Positions 16,053 to 24,752 are shown, numbered from the stretch's first letter. The stretch is 64,000 nucleotides of DNA from Blastococcus tunisiensis (GCF_900112815.1 NZ_FOND01000012.1:1-64000), one strand, 5' to 3'. Translations and numbers: made by a program. The notes: generated by a model not told the origin, from the sequence alone.

Positions 16053-16631
16053 ATGCCTCGACCGATCAACGTTGCCAGCCCGATATCGCGCCCCACTCGC
16101 GCCGACGACCGAGAAACTGCGTCCTTTCGAACCTCCACGACAGCTCGGCGACACCCACGCCTGTCGTTGTTCATGACCTTGATCGCCGCTGTGTTCCTTC
16201 TCGTTGCGCTGGCCTCGCCTGCGGGGGCGACGACGACCCCGGGCGTAAGCGCAACCCCGTACAACAGCGGCGACCACCCGTGGAGCACGGACGGCTGCAC
16301 CGTGGTCCCCGACAGCGGCATCCACGGCACCTCGTTGTACTACGGGCAGCCGCCGTGGGGCGCCAACATGTGGACAACGGCGTTCTACGACTTCAACCAT
16401 GCCTGCATCCACCACGACGGGTGCTATGCGGGCCGGTGGGCGAGCAAGGGGACGTGCGACTCCTGGTTCCTCAACGACATGCGCGCCTCCTGCGACGCCA
16501 TGTACCCCTCGGACTCGCAGGCAGCCGCACGTATCGTCTGTCGGGACAGGGCATGGCAGTACTACGTCGGCGTCACGACGCTCGGCTGGCCCGCGTACTA
16601 CGCCTCCAGCTCCGCAATCCCAATCGCCTGA
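16053..16631 (+). CDS. Secreted prokaryotic phospholipase A2
   Basis: 192 residues. ATG at 16053 has aggag six bases upstream. A basic N-terminus and hydrophobic stretch (about 37-60, LSLFMTLIAAVFLLVALA) followed by SPAGA form a signal peptide of the Sec type, unusually long before the core. The mature part has the phospholipase A2 active-site block FNHACIHHDGCY (about 115-125; catalytic His-Asp pair) and further paired cysteines (GTCDSW, ASCDAM, IVCRD), matching the bacterial/fungal PLA2 family. It would hydrolyse the sn-2 ester of phospholipids outside the cytoplasmic membrane. Divergent from a double-HTH protein on a defence-rich element. Confidence 0.8.
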   Translation: MPRPINVASPISRPTRADDRETASFRTSTTARRHPRLSLFMTLIAAVFLLVALASPAGATTTPGVSATPYNSGDHPWSTDGCTVVPDSGIHGTSLYYGQPPWGANMWTTAFYDFNHACIHHDGCYAGRWASKGTCDSWFLNDMRASCDAMYPSDSQAAARIVCRDRAWQYYVGVTTLGWPAYYASSSAIPIA

Positions 16632-17215
16632 CGCACGACCGCGCGACCGGGGGCGGGACTGACAAACCCTCCCCCGATCGCGCGCGTTGACCCGATCACC
16701 TGGCGGCCGATGCTCGCGGTCGTCGGTGTTGTGCGGCCGGCCGGTGTACTTCAGCTTGGGCTTGATCCCCCGCGAACCGCGCGAGCACCTGCAGTGCCAG
16801 GCTGGCCAGACCGGAGTCCACGGCGGGCAGCGTAGGAGCGCGCTCCGTCAGATCCCTCCCGATGAGCACGTGGACGTCAGCGGCTCCGATGACGCGTGGG
16901 GGGCGTGCGCACCAGGCCCGACTACGTCGCGGCGCACCATCCGTCGGTAGCTGAGAACCATTGGTGACCCTCGCTGGAGATGATCTAGATCAAGAGGGCA
17001 ACGCACTCCTGAGCCCGGGCCGCAGAGTTCAGCCTCAATTAGCGCTATTCAACAACTCGATTCACAGTTCTCTAAGAAATCGAGATAGCAGACTCTATCC
17101 ATCAACGTCCATGCCTTTAACCGGAACGGCACGCATGCTACCTTCGCAGGTAGCTCGGGCCCCGCTTCGCGGGGCCCAGTGGCGTTTTCAGGGGTGACGT
17201 GTTGGCCATTATTGG
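16632..17215. other. Intergenic region upstream of the relaxase, candidate oriT
   Basis: About 580 bp without a gene. The first 350 bp are featureless. A 12-bp perfect palindrome tgatctagatca lies at 16981-16992. The stretch from about 17030 to 17120 is strikingly AT-rich for this genome. Two hairpins follow: ctacct-tcgc-aggtag (17138-17153) and the 9-bp stem at 17157-17177. MobF relaxases usually nick a site just upstream of their own gene, next to inverted repeats in AT-rich DNA, so this is where an oriT would be expected. The nick site itself cannot be named. Confidence 0.4.
17157..17177 (+). terminator. GC-rich hairpin before the relaxase gene
   Basis: gggccccgc-ttc-gcggggccc, a perfect 9-bp stem with a 3-base loop, is followed within ten bases by gcgtttt. 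It could be an intrinsic terminator insulating the relaxase from upstream reading, or part of the transfer origin. Confidence 0.5.
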
Positions 17216-20200
17216 GTGGCGTTGAAAATGCATGGGGGAATGAAGGTGTACGTCGGCGACCCGGCCGCCGCCCGCGCCTATGTGGAGGCCGACCGGGGTC
17301 GGGCCGATGACTACTACCTGACCGAGGGCTCCGGGTTCGCCCGCCACTTCACCGCCGCCGACGGGCGCGTGGCCGAACTGGCCCCGCTGACCGGCGACAC
17401 CTACGAGACCTGGGTCGCCGGCCGCGACCCGGACACCGGCCAGCCGCGGGGGCAGCTGCGCCACGACGCGCGGGCGGTGCGGTTCGTGGAGGTGGTGGTC
17501 AACGGCCCGAAGACCTGGTCGCTGGCCGCCGCGCTGCATCCGGACATCGCCGCCGCGTACGAGGCGGCGCAGGACCGCGCGGCCGGGCAGATCGTCGGCT
17601 GGCTCGCGCAGCACGCCACCACCCGGGTCGGCCCGCGCGGCGGGCAGGTGCAGGTGCCGGTGGAGGTGCTGGAGGCGGCGACGGTGCGGCACTACACCTC
17701 CCGGGCGGAGGATCCGCACTGGCATCTGCACCTGCAGATCCTGTCCCGCGTGTTCGCCGCCGGGAAATGGCGCGGGCTGCACACCGTCGGACTCCGCGAC
17801 TCGCTCGGGGCGATCAACGGGATCGGGCATGCGGCGATGGCCTGTGACCCGGAGTTGAACGCCGCGTTCGCCGCGCACGGCTACACGAAAGGCGCTACTG
17901 GAGAAATACTGGAGCTCGCCGACTATGTCGGCCCGTTCAGCGCGCGGAATGCGCAGATCGCCCGGAATGTGGACCGCTACGAACGGGAATGGGCCACCGC
18001 GCACCCCGGTGAACGGCCCGGCCCGGCGCTGCGCCGCGCGTGGGACGCCCGCGCCTGGGCCGACGGCCGCCCGGACAAGGTCACTCCGCAGCCCGGGGTG
18101 ACCCTCGCCGAGCGCTGGCGGGGGCAGCTGTCCGGGCTCGGCTACCGCGACCCGGCCGGTCCCGTTGACCTGACGCCCACCCCGGTCGGCACCCTCGACC
18201 GGGAGGAGCTGGTGCAGCGCGCGTTGACCCGGCTCGCGGCGGGCCGGTCGGCGTGGAACTCCGCGGACGTCCGCGGCGAGGTGGAGCGGCTGATCGCCGC
18301 CGTCGGCGTCGTCGCCGGGGCGGCGGTGCGCCTCGAGCTGGCCGAAGACCTGACCGCCCGCGCCATGGCACGCTGCCTGCCGCTGCTGGATCGCGACGGC
18401 GTACCCGAGCACATCCGGGCCTGGACGTCGCAGCCGGTCCTCGAGGTTGAGGCCGAGCTGACCGCCCGCCTCGCCGCCCGCGCCACGACCGGCAAACCGG
18501 ACCCGGACCTGACACCCCCGGTCGACCTCGTGGCCGGCAGCGCGAGGCTGGATGCCGGCCAGGCAGCGGCGGTCGCCGCGCTGGCCGGGTCCCGGCCGCT
18601 GGCCGTGGTGGAGGGTGCGGCCGGCGCCGGCAAGACCACCACCCTGGCCGCCACCCGGAGCCTGCTCCAGGACCAGGGGCGCGGGCTGGTAGTGGTGACC
18701 CCGACGCTGAAGGCCGCCAAGGTCGCCGCCGCGGAGGTGGGCGGGGCGGCTGGGTCGGCGGCCTGGCTGGCCTACCAGCACGGCTGGCGCTGGAACGACG
18801 ACGGCGCCTGGACCCGGCTCGCGCCCGGGCAGACCGATCCGGCCACCGGCCGCGTCTACGCCGGCCCGACGGAGGCGGCGCGACTGCTGCCGGGAGATCT
18901 GCTGGTTGTCGACGAGGCCGGCATGCTCGACCAGGATACCGCCCGCGCCCTGCTCACCGTCGCCGACGAGTGCCAGGTGCGGGTGGCGCTGCTCGGCGAC
19001 CGGCACCAGCTCGCCGCGGTCGGCCGCGGCGGGGTCCTCGACCTCGCCGTGCGCCAGGTCGACCCGGCCGCGCACATGACCCTCGACCGGGTGCACCGCT
19101 TCACCCGCACCGACCAGGCCGGGCAGACGGTGCCCGACACCGAGTACGCGGACCTGACCCTGGCCATGCGTACCGGCGCCCACCCTGCCGCGGTCTTCGA
19201 CGCGCTCCTCGCGCGCGGGCAGATCAGGCTGCACCCCGACGCGACCGCCCTGCAGGAGGCGATCGCGGCGGCCGCCGCCGAGCACCACCGCCGGGGCGAA
19301 CACGTGACGGTGGTGGTGGACACCCGCGAACAGGCCGCCGAGGTGAACGCCGTCATCCGGGAACGGCGGGTCGCCGTCGGCCGGGTCGACGACCAGCGCG
19401 TCGCCATCACGGCCGCCGGGCAGCGGATCGGGGCCGGGGACCGGATCGCCACCCGCCGCAACGACCGCGACCTGGGCGTGGCCAACCGCGACACCTGGAC
19501 CGTCACCGCCGTCGGCCGAAACGGTGAACTGGTTGTCACCCCCGCCGGCCCGGTCACCGGTGACGTTCCCGGCGGTGTCACCCCGGACCCGCAAGGTGTG
19601 CGGGTACTGCCCGCCGACTACGTCACCGCGCACGTGGAGCTGGCCTACGCCAGCACGGCCCACGGCGTGCAGGGGGACACGGTCACCGCCGCCCATGTGG
19701 TGGTCGGCGAGCACACCGGGGCGGCGTCGGCCTACGTCGGGATGACCCGCGGCCGGGAAACCAACATCGCCCACCTCGTCGCCACCGATGTGAACGATGC
19801 GCGGGAGGAGTGGGTCGCCGTGTTCGCCCGCGACCGGGCCGACCTCGGCCCCACGCACGCCGCCCAGCTCGCTGCCGCCGAGGCCGCCCGCTACGCCACA
19901 CCCCGCCCGCTGGAGGAGGTCCTGGTCGAGCTGCGCGCGGCGTGGACGGCCGAGCAGCGCTCCCTTCAGCGACTCGCCTACTGGGAGCCTCAGCGAGACA
20001 CCCTGCGCGAGGTCGTCGCGCTCGAAGCCCCGCACGTCGGCGAACTCGCGCACCTCGAAGCCGCCCGTGATCAGACGTGCGTCGCCGCCGAGCATGCCAG
20101 ACGGTGGGCCGCGGACAGCGGCGCGGCCATCGCCGCCCACGCGGAAAAGGTCCGCGATACCCTGCTCACACGTTGGGGCGGCGAACGCGACGCCGCCCGT

Positions 20201-20866
20201 CAAGCCGCGCGGATGGTGCTCGACGGCTCCGGTCGGTTCGGCCTCCGGCGCGGCGCGGTGGCCCGCGCCGGCGAGCAGCTCACCGACTGGGCCGACCGGT
20301 GGCGGCCCCACGTGCCGTGCCTGCCCACCGACCCGAAGGACCTCGCGCAGGTTGCCGGCTGGTTCGACGACCGCCCCGCCTTGTGGAGGGCGTTCGCCGC
20401 CTCCGCCCGCCAAGCCGCCGAACAGGCCCACCCCGAACACGCGCAGCTCTGCGCAGCCGCCGACGCCGCCTGGAACGCGCACGAGCAAGCCCGACACGCC
20501 GTCGCCGAGGCCGGCCGACGCCGCGACGAGCGACTCGACCCCTTCGGTCCCGTGGCCTGGACCCCCGACCCGGCCGGCCGGCTCACCAACCTCCAGCGCG
20601 ACATCGCCACCACCCGCCAGGAGCTGACCGACGCCCGGGCGCGCATCGCGACCCTCACCGCCGAGCCGGCCCTCCTCGCCCAGCCGCCTGACCGGCTCAG
20701 CCAGGAACGTGAGGCCTGGCGCACGCGGCGCCCGATCGACCCCGACCAGGGGGCATGGACGAGTCCGTGGCCACCCGGCCCGGTCCCTGCCGTTGCACGC
20801 CCAGACGCCGAGCGCCTCGGGCCGTCCCTCGCCGGTGGTGGCGCCGCCCCCGGCGTCGGGAGATGA
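17216..20866 (+). CDS. TrwC/TraI-type MobF relaxase-helicase
   Basis: 1216 residues, GTG start. The N-terminal relaxase domain (about 1-300) has tyrosines near residue 33 (DDYYL) and the three-histidine metal motif HWHLH (168-172). A RecD-like helicase follows with Walker A GAAGAGKTT (467-475), Walker B LLVVDEAGML (about 562-571), and a later UvrD_C-type block STAHGVQGDT and VGMTRGRE. The last 300 residues are helical, Ala/Arg-rich. It would nick at oriT, stay bound to the 5' end and unwind the strand for transfer. Because no coupling protein or secretion genes are present, it would need a helper element. The GC-rich composition here differs from the Gabija segment, so the element is a mosaic. 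Confidence 0.88.
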   Translation: MALKMHGGMKVYVGDPAAARAYVEADRGRADDYYLTEGSGFARHFTAADGRVAELAPLTGDTYETWVAGRDPDTGQPRGQLRHDARAVRFVEVVVNGPKTWSLAAALHPDIAAAYEAAQDRAAGQIVGWLAQHATTRVGPRGGQVQVPVEVLEAATVRHYTSRAEDPHWHLHLQILSRVFAAGKWRGLHTVGLRDSLGAINGIGHAAMACDPELNAAFAAHGYTKGATGEILELADYVGPFSARNAQIARNVDRYEREWATAHPGERPGPALRRAWDARAWADGRPDKVTPQPGVTLAERWRGQLSGLGYRDPAGPVDLTPTPVGTLDREELVQRALTRLAAGRSAWNSADVRGEVERLIAAVGVVAGAAVRLELAEDLTARAMARCLPLLDRDGVPEHIRAWTSQPVLEVEAELTARLAARATTGKPDPDLTPPVDLVAGSARLDAGQAAAVAALAGSRPLAVVEGAAGAGKTTTLAATRSLLQDQGRGLVVVTPTLKAAKVAAAEVGGAAGSAAWLAYQHGWRWNDDGAWTRLAPGQTDPATGRVYAGPTEAARLLPGDLLVVDEAGMLDQDTARALLTVADECQVRVALLGDRHQLAAVGRGGVLDLAVRQVDPAAHMTLDRVHRFTRTDQAGQTVPDTEYADLTLAMRTGAHPAAVFDALLARGQIRLHPDATALQEAIAAAAAEHHRRGEHVTVVVDTREQAAEVNAVIRERRVAVGRVDDQRVAITAAGQRIGAGDRIATRRNDRDLGVANRDTWTVTAVGRNGELVVTPAGPVTGDVPGGVTPDPQGVRVLPADYVTAHVELAYASTAHGVQGDTVTAAHVVVGEHTGAASAYVGMTRGRETNIAHLVATDVNDAREEWVAVFARDRADLGPTHAAQLAAAEAARYATPRPLEEVLVELRAAWTAEQRSLQRLAYWEPQRDTLREVVALEAPHVGELAHLEAARDQTCVAAEHARRWAADSGAAIAAHAEKVRDTLLTRWGGERDAARQAARMVLDGSGRFGLRRGAVARAGEQLTDWADRWRPHVPCLPTDPKDLAQVAGWFDDRPALWRAFAASARQAAEQAHPEHAQLCAAADAAWNAHEQARHAVAEAGRRRDERLDPFGPVAWTPDPAGRLTNLQRDIATTRQELTDARARIATLTAEPALLAQPPDRLSQEREAWRTRRPIDPDQGAWTSPWPPGPVPAVARPDAERLGPSLAGGGAAPGVGR

Positions 20867-21028
20867 GGTGCCTCCATCGCTGCCAGGTGACACGTCCGGG
20901 GAGCCACTACAGGAGAACAACTGGAGACAGTTACACGACGCTGGCTGTGAGGTGTCACCACCGGGCCCGAAATGGCGCCTTCTGTGGTGAAGGCACCGCC
21001 CACCACCGACGACCCCCGGGAGCCAGCC

Positions 21029-21244
21029 ATGCCCGACCCCACCGCCGACCACGAGCCCGAACTGCTCACCATCACCGAGGCTGCGGACGTGCTCCGCGCC
21101 CCCGTCGCCACCCTCCGGTACTGGCGACACCTCGGCACCGGGCCGAACAGCTTCCGACTCGGCCGGCGCGTCCTCTACCGCCGCGCCGACCTGCACACCT
21201 GGATCGACGCACAGGCAGATCAGGTCAACCGAGGCCGCCCCTGA
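21029..21244 (+). CDS. xis: Excisionase-like MerR/AlpA-type HTH protein
   Basis: 71 residues from the ATG at 21029. A winged helix of the excisionase/HTH_17 type is visible: LLTITEAADVLRAPVATLRYWRHLGTGP, then FRLGRRVLYRRADLHTWID, the usual beta-hairpin wing. Such proteins bend attachment-site DNA and steer the integrase toward excision. The gene lies immediately before the integrase gene, the standard order in actinobacterial integrative elements. The frame opens at 20972, but the conserved domain starts well after the second ATG. Confidence 0.8.
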   Translation: MPDPTADHEPELLTITEAADVLRAPVATLRYWRHLGTGPNSFRLGRRVLYRRADLHTWIDAQADQVNRGRP

Positions 21245-21364
21245 TCAGCCGGTCTGTGCTCGACAGACGGCAGCCAGTCGGGGCTGATGGCCTTTCAGTC
21301 GGTGGAGACTCCCAAACTGAAGCGGCAAGGCCCCGGAATTGAAGACGGAGGGAGGCGATGGGCG

Positions 21365-22471
21365 GTGGCGTCGATCGCGAAGCGGCCTGATGGGACGTAT
21401 CGGCCGCGGTACCGGGACGAGAACGGCAAGGAGCACGCTCGCCACTTCAAGCGAAAGGCCGACGCTCAGCGGTGGCTCGACGAAGTGACGGCCTCAGTGA
21501 TCACAGGTAGTTACGTGGATCCGCAAGCCGGCCGGACGACGTTCGACGCGTATTTCCGAGCCTGGGCGGAGCGCCAGGTGTGGGCGCCCATGACTGAGGT
21601 GTCGATGGACCTGGCGCGACGCAAGGTCACCTTCGGTTCGGTCCCCATCGCATCGCTGCGGGCCTCGCACCTCGAGACTTGGGTGAAAGCGATGGTGGCC
21701 GCCGGCTACGCGCCCAACACGGTGGCCACCCGGGTGAACGCCGTCCGAGCGGTCCTCAAGTCCGCCGTGCGGGATCGGGTCATCGCCGTTGACCCCTCCG
21801 CGGGACTCCGGCTTCCAGCCCGGCGGCGCGCGGAGCACGCCATGGAGATTCCGACACCGGGCCAGATACGAGCGCTGGTCGATCGTTCACGCCCCAGCAT
21901 GCAGGCCTATTTGGGGGTCTGTGCCTTCGCCGGCCTGCGCCTGGGCGAGGCCTCCGGGCTCAATCTGGAGGACGTCGACTTCCTCGGGAGGCGGCTGCAC
22001 GTGCGCCGGCAGGTGCAGCGTCGCCGGGGTGGCCCTGCCGAACTGCGGCAGCCCAAGTACGGATCGGAGCGGACGATCTATCTGCCCGACCGGCTGGTCG
22101 AGATGCTCGCCCGGCATCTCGAGCGCACGGGGACCGCGGCTGAGGGCTGGCTGTTCCACACCGGTGAGGGACGTCCTCTTCCGCCCAGCACGGTCAACTC
22201 GTGGTGGCAGTCCACCGTCCGGGCGGCCGGCACGCCGGGGCTGCATCTGCACGGACTTCGGCATTTCTACGCCTCGGGCCTGATCGCCGCGGGCTGCGAC
22301 GTGGTGACCGTGCAGCGGGCGCTAGGGCACCGGTCGCCGTCGACGACGCTGGACACCTACTCCCACCTATGGCCCTCGGCCGAGGACCGCACTCGGGCGG
22401 GCGCGGCCGGTCTCACGGATCTGGTTTTCGCCGCTGCTGCGGACTCACTGCGGACCGAGCACCACGGTTGA
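21365..22471 (+). CDS. int: Tyrosine recombinase (phage-type integrase)
   Basis: About 368 residues from the GTG at 21365, preceded by ggagggagg. N-terminal AP2-like arm-binding domain (GTYRPRYRDENGKEHARHFKRKADAQRWLDE), a SAM-like core-binding domain, then the catalytic domain with all active residues: R192 in AGLRLGE, K231 in QPKYGSERT, H296/R299 in HLHGLRH, H322 in LGHRS and the nucleophile Y332 in LDTYSHLW. It ends 31 bp before the attR core, the normal position. The last codons overlap the right-arm TGCGGAC repeats, so the C-terminus (ADSLRTE) is partly dictated by that DNA signal. Likely functional. Confidence 0.92.
   Translation: MASIAKRPDGTYRPRYRDENGKEHARHFKRKADAQRWLDEVTASVITGSYVDPQAGRTTFDAYFRAWAERQVWAPMTEVSMDLARRKVTFGSVPIASLRASHLETWVKAMVAAGYAPNTVATRVNAVRAVLKSAVRDRVIAVDPSAGLRLPARRRAEHAMEIPTPGQIRALVDRSRPSMQAYLGVCAFAGLRLGEASGLNLEDVDFLGRRLHVRRQVQRRRGGPAELRQPKYGSERTIYLPDRLVEMLARHLERTGTAAEGWLFHTGEGRPLPPSTVNSWWQSTVRAAGTPGLHLHGLRHFYASGLIAAGCDVVTVQRALGHRSPSTTLDTYSHLWPSAEDRTRAGAAGLTDLVFAAAADSLRTEHHG
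22438..22455 (+). repeat. Two-copy TGCGGAC array, 11-bp period (right arm)
   Basis: TGCGGAC at 22438-22444 and 22449-22455, the same heptamer and the same 11-bp spacing as at 2268-2296. They lie inside the 3' end of the integrase gene and 47 bp from the attR core. I infer arm-type integrase binding sites; the unequal copy number and distance on the two arms is normal for phage-type attP. Confidence 0.6.
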
Positions 22472-22502
22472 GCCGCTGACCTGCGAATTCAGGGGACTGA
22501 GT

Positions 22503-22515
22503 TCGTTGACCCAGA
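22503..22515. other. Attachment site attR (13-bp core)
   Basis: tcgttgacccaga, identical to 2148-2160. On its right the cpaF 5' coding sequence resumes; on its left are the integrase gene and the arm repeats. Confidence 0.8.
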
Positions 22516-22768
22516 TCTCCTCGATCTCCGGATCGTCGAGATAGCGCTGCAGCGGGCCGAACCCGGCCACCCGGTCCAGCACGTCCCGGACCACGGACTC
22601 CGGATCACCGATCGGCGGCAGCGCCGAGGTGAGCGAGCGCTCCGAGTAGTCGGCGACCACGTCGCGCACCAGGAGCCGCACGGGCCCGGGGTCGGTGAAC
22701 GGGTCGAGGCCGCGGCGCCGGATCAGCTCCCGCACTTCGCCGTCGACGACGTCCAGAGCGGTCGGCAC
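22503..22768 (-). pseudogene. cpaF: cpaF/tadA-type secretion ATPase, 5' part
   Basis: Starting from the ATG at 22768 the frame gives about 89 residues: a helical N-terminal domain (ELIRRRGLDPFTDPGPVRLL..., VRDVLDRVAGFGPLQRYLDDPEIEEIWVNE), the standard lead-in of CpaF/TadA ATPases of type IVc (Tad/Flp) pilus systems. At the att core it runs into the element and stops at 22445. The continuation lies at 2160 downward. The truncated protein lacks every ATPase motif and cannot work. Other tad genes are not in the window. Confidence 0.8.
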
Positions 22769-22897
22769 GGCACCCCCGTAGTCCCGGTCGGACGGTCGAC
22801 GAACGAGCCCGGACTGTAAGAGAACGGACCAGTCCGTAGGGCGCCGATCCGGGCACCTGTGGACAACTGGCCCGGATCGGGTGAACGGCGCGCCGCG

Positions 22898-23809
22898 TCA
22901 GTGCTGTGGGCGGGGGGCGCGCCGCCAAGCCTGGGGCGTCGTGCCGTAGGCCGCCCGGAACCGGCGGGTGAGGTAGCCGGCATCCCGGTAGCCGGTCCGG
23001 GCCGCGATGGACGCCACCGTGGCGTCGGTCTCGACGAGCAGCCGCCTTGCCTCGGCCAGCCGCCGCTCGGTGATCCACTGCTGCACGGTCCGCCCCGTCC
23101 GCCGGCCGACGAGGGTGGTCAGGTGCCCCGGCGACAGGCCGACGGCGGCCGCGACGTCACGCAGCGAGATGGCCTCGGGGAAGCGCCGCTCGATCACGTC
23201 GAACACCTCGGCCAGTAGCGGTTCGCCGTCCAGCCGCAGGTGGCCGGGGACGTCGGCGGCCACCCGCGCGAGGTCCACCAGCAGCAGCGTCAACAGCGCC
23301 GGCGCGGCCTCGGCGTACCCGTCACCGCGTTCGCGCAGTTCCCCATCGAGCTCGGCGAACCGCGCCGACCAGCGCGGCCGGGCCGCCGCCGGCACCCGCA
23401 GCCGCTGCACCCCACCGGAGCGGCGCCCGACGAACGGGAAGAGCAACGGGTGCGCGCGCCAGGACTGCAGCGCCCGCGCCGTGCGTGGGTCGAGGGCGTC
23501 GGCCGGGAAGTCGGCCGACCACACGACCGACTCGGCTGCACCGTCCCACTCGGGCGTGACGACCTCACCGGGGGCGACGACGAACGCGTCGCCGTCGCCG
23601 ACCGACCAGGTGCGCCCGTCGATCTGCAGCCGCCCGCCGCCCCGCTCGGCGTAGGCCAGGACGAGGAAGTCGTGCGCGTGCGCCCGCTCCCGCGTCCAGC
23701 CGCCGGCCGGGCGGTGCTGCCCCGCGGTGCGGACGACGTTGATCGACGGCACACCGGGCAACCGGGCGTACCCGTACACCGGCACGCCGTCGACCGACCG
23801 CCTGGCCAC
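22898..23809 (-). CDS. AraC-family transcriptional regulator
   Basis: About 303 residues from the GTG at 23809 (frame open to 23929; a start there would leave only 17 bp to the divergent gene). N-terminal cupin sensor (RAHAHDFLVLAYAERGGGRLQIDG, GDAFVVAPGEVVTPEWDG), then a C-terminal double HTH: ISLRDVAAAVGLSPGHLTTLVGRRTG and ATVASIAARTGYRDAGYLTRRFRAAYGTTPQAWR. The ligand is unknown. It is divergent from the methyltransferase gene at 23947 and is probably its regulator. Confidence 0.85.
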   Translation of the reverse strand: MARRSVDGVPVYGYARLPGVPSINVVRTAGQHRPAGGWTRERAHAHDFLVLAYAERGGGRLQIDGRTWSVGDGDAFVVAPGEVVTPEWDGAAESVVWSADFPADALDPRTARALQSWRAHPLLFPFVGRRSGGVQRLRVPAAARPRWSARFAELDGELRERGDGYAEAAPALLTLLLVDLARVAADVPGHLRLDGEPLLAEVFDVIERRFPEAISLRDVAAAVGLSPGHLTTLVGRRTGRTVQQWITERRLAEARRLLVETDATVASIAARTGYRDAGYLTRRFRAAYGTTPQAWRRAPRPQH

Positions 23810-23946
23810 GGTGTGGAGCTCCGGCCCGCCGTCGGAAGAAAGTCCCAGATCGCCCGAAATCTCGCCATTGTCCGCTCCACCCACGAGAGGAAACGTAGTC
23901 CTCGCCACCGGAAGAAGATCCCGACGCACGACGAAAGAGGCCAGCG

Positions 23947-24624
23947 ATGAACGCCATCGAGGACACCCGACGGACCGAGGTCACCGGCCAGGAGCGCGCG
24001 TACCTGCCGCCCATGGGCAAGGAGTGGCTGCTCCCGCTGTACGACCCGTTCACCCGGCTGTTCGGCGTGCGCGGCGTGCACCGGCAGCTGCTCGACCAGG
24101 CCGCGCTGCGCCCCGGTCAGCGGGTGCTGGAGATCGGCTGCGGCACCGGCACCCTGCTGCTGCTCGCCAAGGAGGGGCAGCCGGGGGTCGCCGCCGTCGG
24201 GCTGGACCCCGACCTGAGCGCGCTGGCCCGCGCCCGGCGCAAGGCCCGCCGGCGACAGGTGGAGCTGCAGCTGGACCGCGGCTACGCCGACGCGTTGCCC
24301 TACGCCGACGGCAGCGTCGACGTCGTCCTGTCCTCCTTCATGCTGCACCACCTGCCCGCCGGCCAGCGGGAGCAGGCCGCCCGGGAGGTGCACCGGGTGC
24401 TGCGCCCGGGCGGCCTGCTGCACGTGGTGGACATGGGCGGTCACGCGCACGCCCACGAGGGAGGGATCGCCCGGAGGGCGCAGCAGGACGAGCGGCTGCA
24501 GGCCAACGTCGGTGACGGCATCCCCCGACTGCTGCGCGAGGCCGGCTTCGCCGACGTGGCCGAGGTCGCCTCCGTGGTGCACCGGCGCATCGTCCGGCTC
24601 ACCTTCGTCCGCGCGACCGCGTGA
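23947..24624 (+). CDS. Class I SAM-dependent methyltransferase
   Basis: 225 residues. Rossmann-fold SAM-binding motif I VLEIGCGTGTLLLLA at about 60-74, acidic post-I residue in GLDPDLSALARA, motif II ADGSVDVVLSSFMLHHL and post-motif VLRPGGLLHVVDMGG, as in the Methyltransf_11/UbiE group. The substrate cannot be told; proteins of this type methylate small molecules or lipids. The C-terminal tail has no extra domain. ATG is preceded by agaggccagcg. A short hairpin at 24632-24647 (cgggct-gctc-agcccg) may end the transcript. Divergent partner of the AraC gene. Confidence 0.8.
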   Translation: MNAIEDTRRTEVTGQERAYLPPMGKEWLLPLYDPFTRLFGVRGVHRQLLDQAALRPGQRVLEIGCGTGTLLLLAKEGQPGVAAVGLDPDLSALARARRKARRRQVELQLDRGYADALPYADGSVDVVLSSFMLHHLPAGQREQAAREVHRVLRPGGLLHVVDMGGHAHAHEGGIARRAQQDERLQANVGDGIPRLLREAGFADVAEVASVVHRRIVRLTFVRATA

Positions 24625-24752
24625 CCACCGTCGGGCTGCTCAGCCCGTCGGCGCCGGAACCCGGGCGAAGAGGACCGGCCGGCCGTGTGCATGGCGAGGG
24701 GCGACTGCCTCGGCCACCGGGAGTCAGTCGCGCGGCGGACGCCGAGAAGCGG

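Larger units (their letters stand above)
2148..22515. mobile_element. Integrative mobilizable element / defence island inserted in cpaF
   Basis: The element is bounded by the 13-bp direct repeat at 2148-2160 and 22503-22515. It carries a tyrosine integrase, an excisionase-like HTH protein and a TrwC/MobF relaxase at the right end, and defence-type cargo (Doc/Panacea, Gabija, MmeI-like R-M) to the left. If the flanks are joined at the repeat, codons from 22768 down to 22516 run in frame into 2160 and below, giving ...EEIWVNEPGRVF.... No VirB/VirD4 or FtsK-like transfer ATPase gene is visible, so it probably needs a helper for transfer. Base composition of several cargo genes, notably 7444-11032, looks lower in GC than the chromosomal flanks. 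Confidence 0.8.

Noticed and set aside
17138-21196. 1352-codon open frame on the minus strand opposite the relaxase
   Set aside because: Gly/Arg/Val-rich shadow composition; the plus strand has HUH and RecD motifs in the expected order.
2148-22515. Self-transmissible ICE or actinomycete AICE
   Set aside because: No VirB4/VirD4, TraB/FtsK-like or replication initiator gene found between the att sites.
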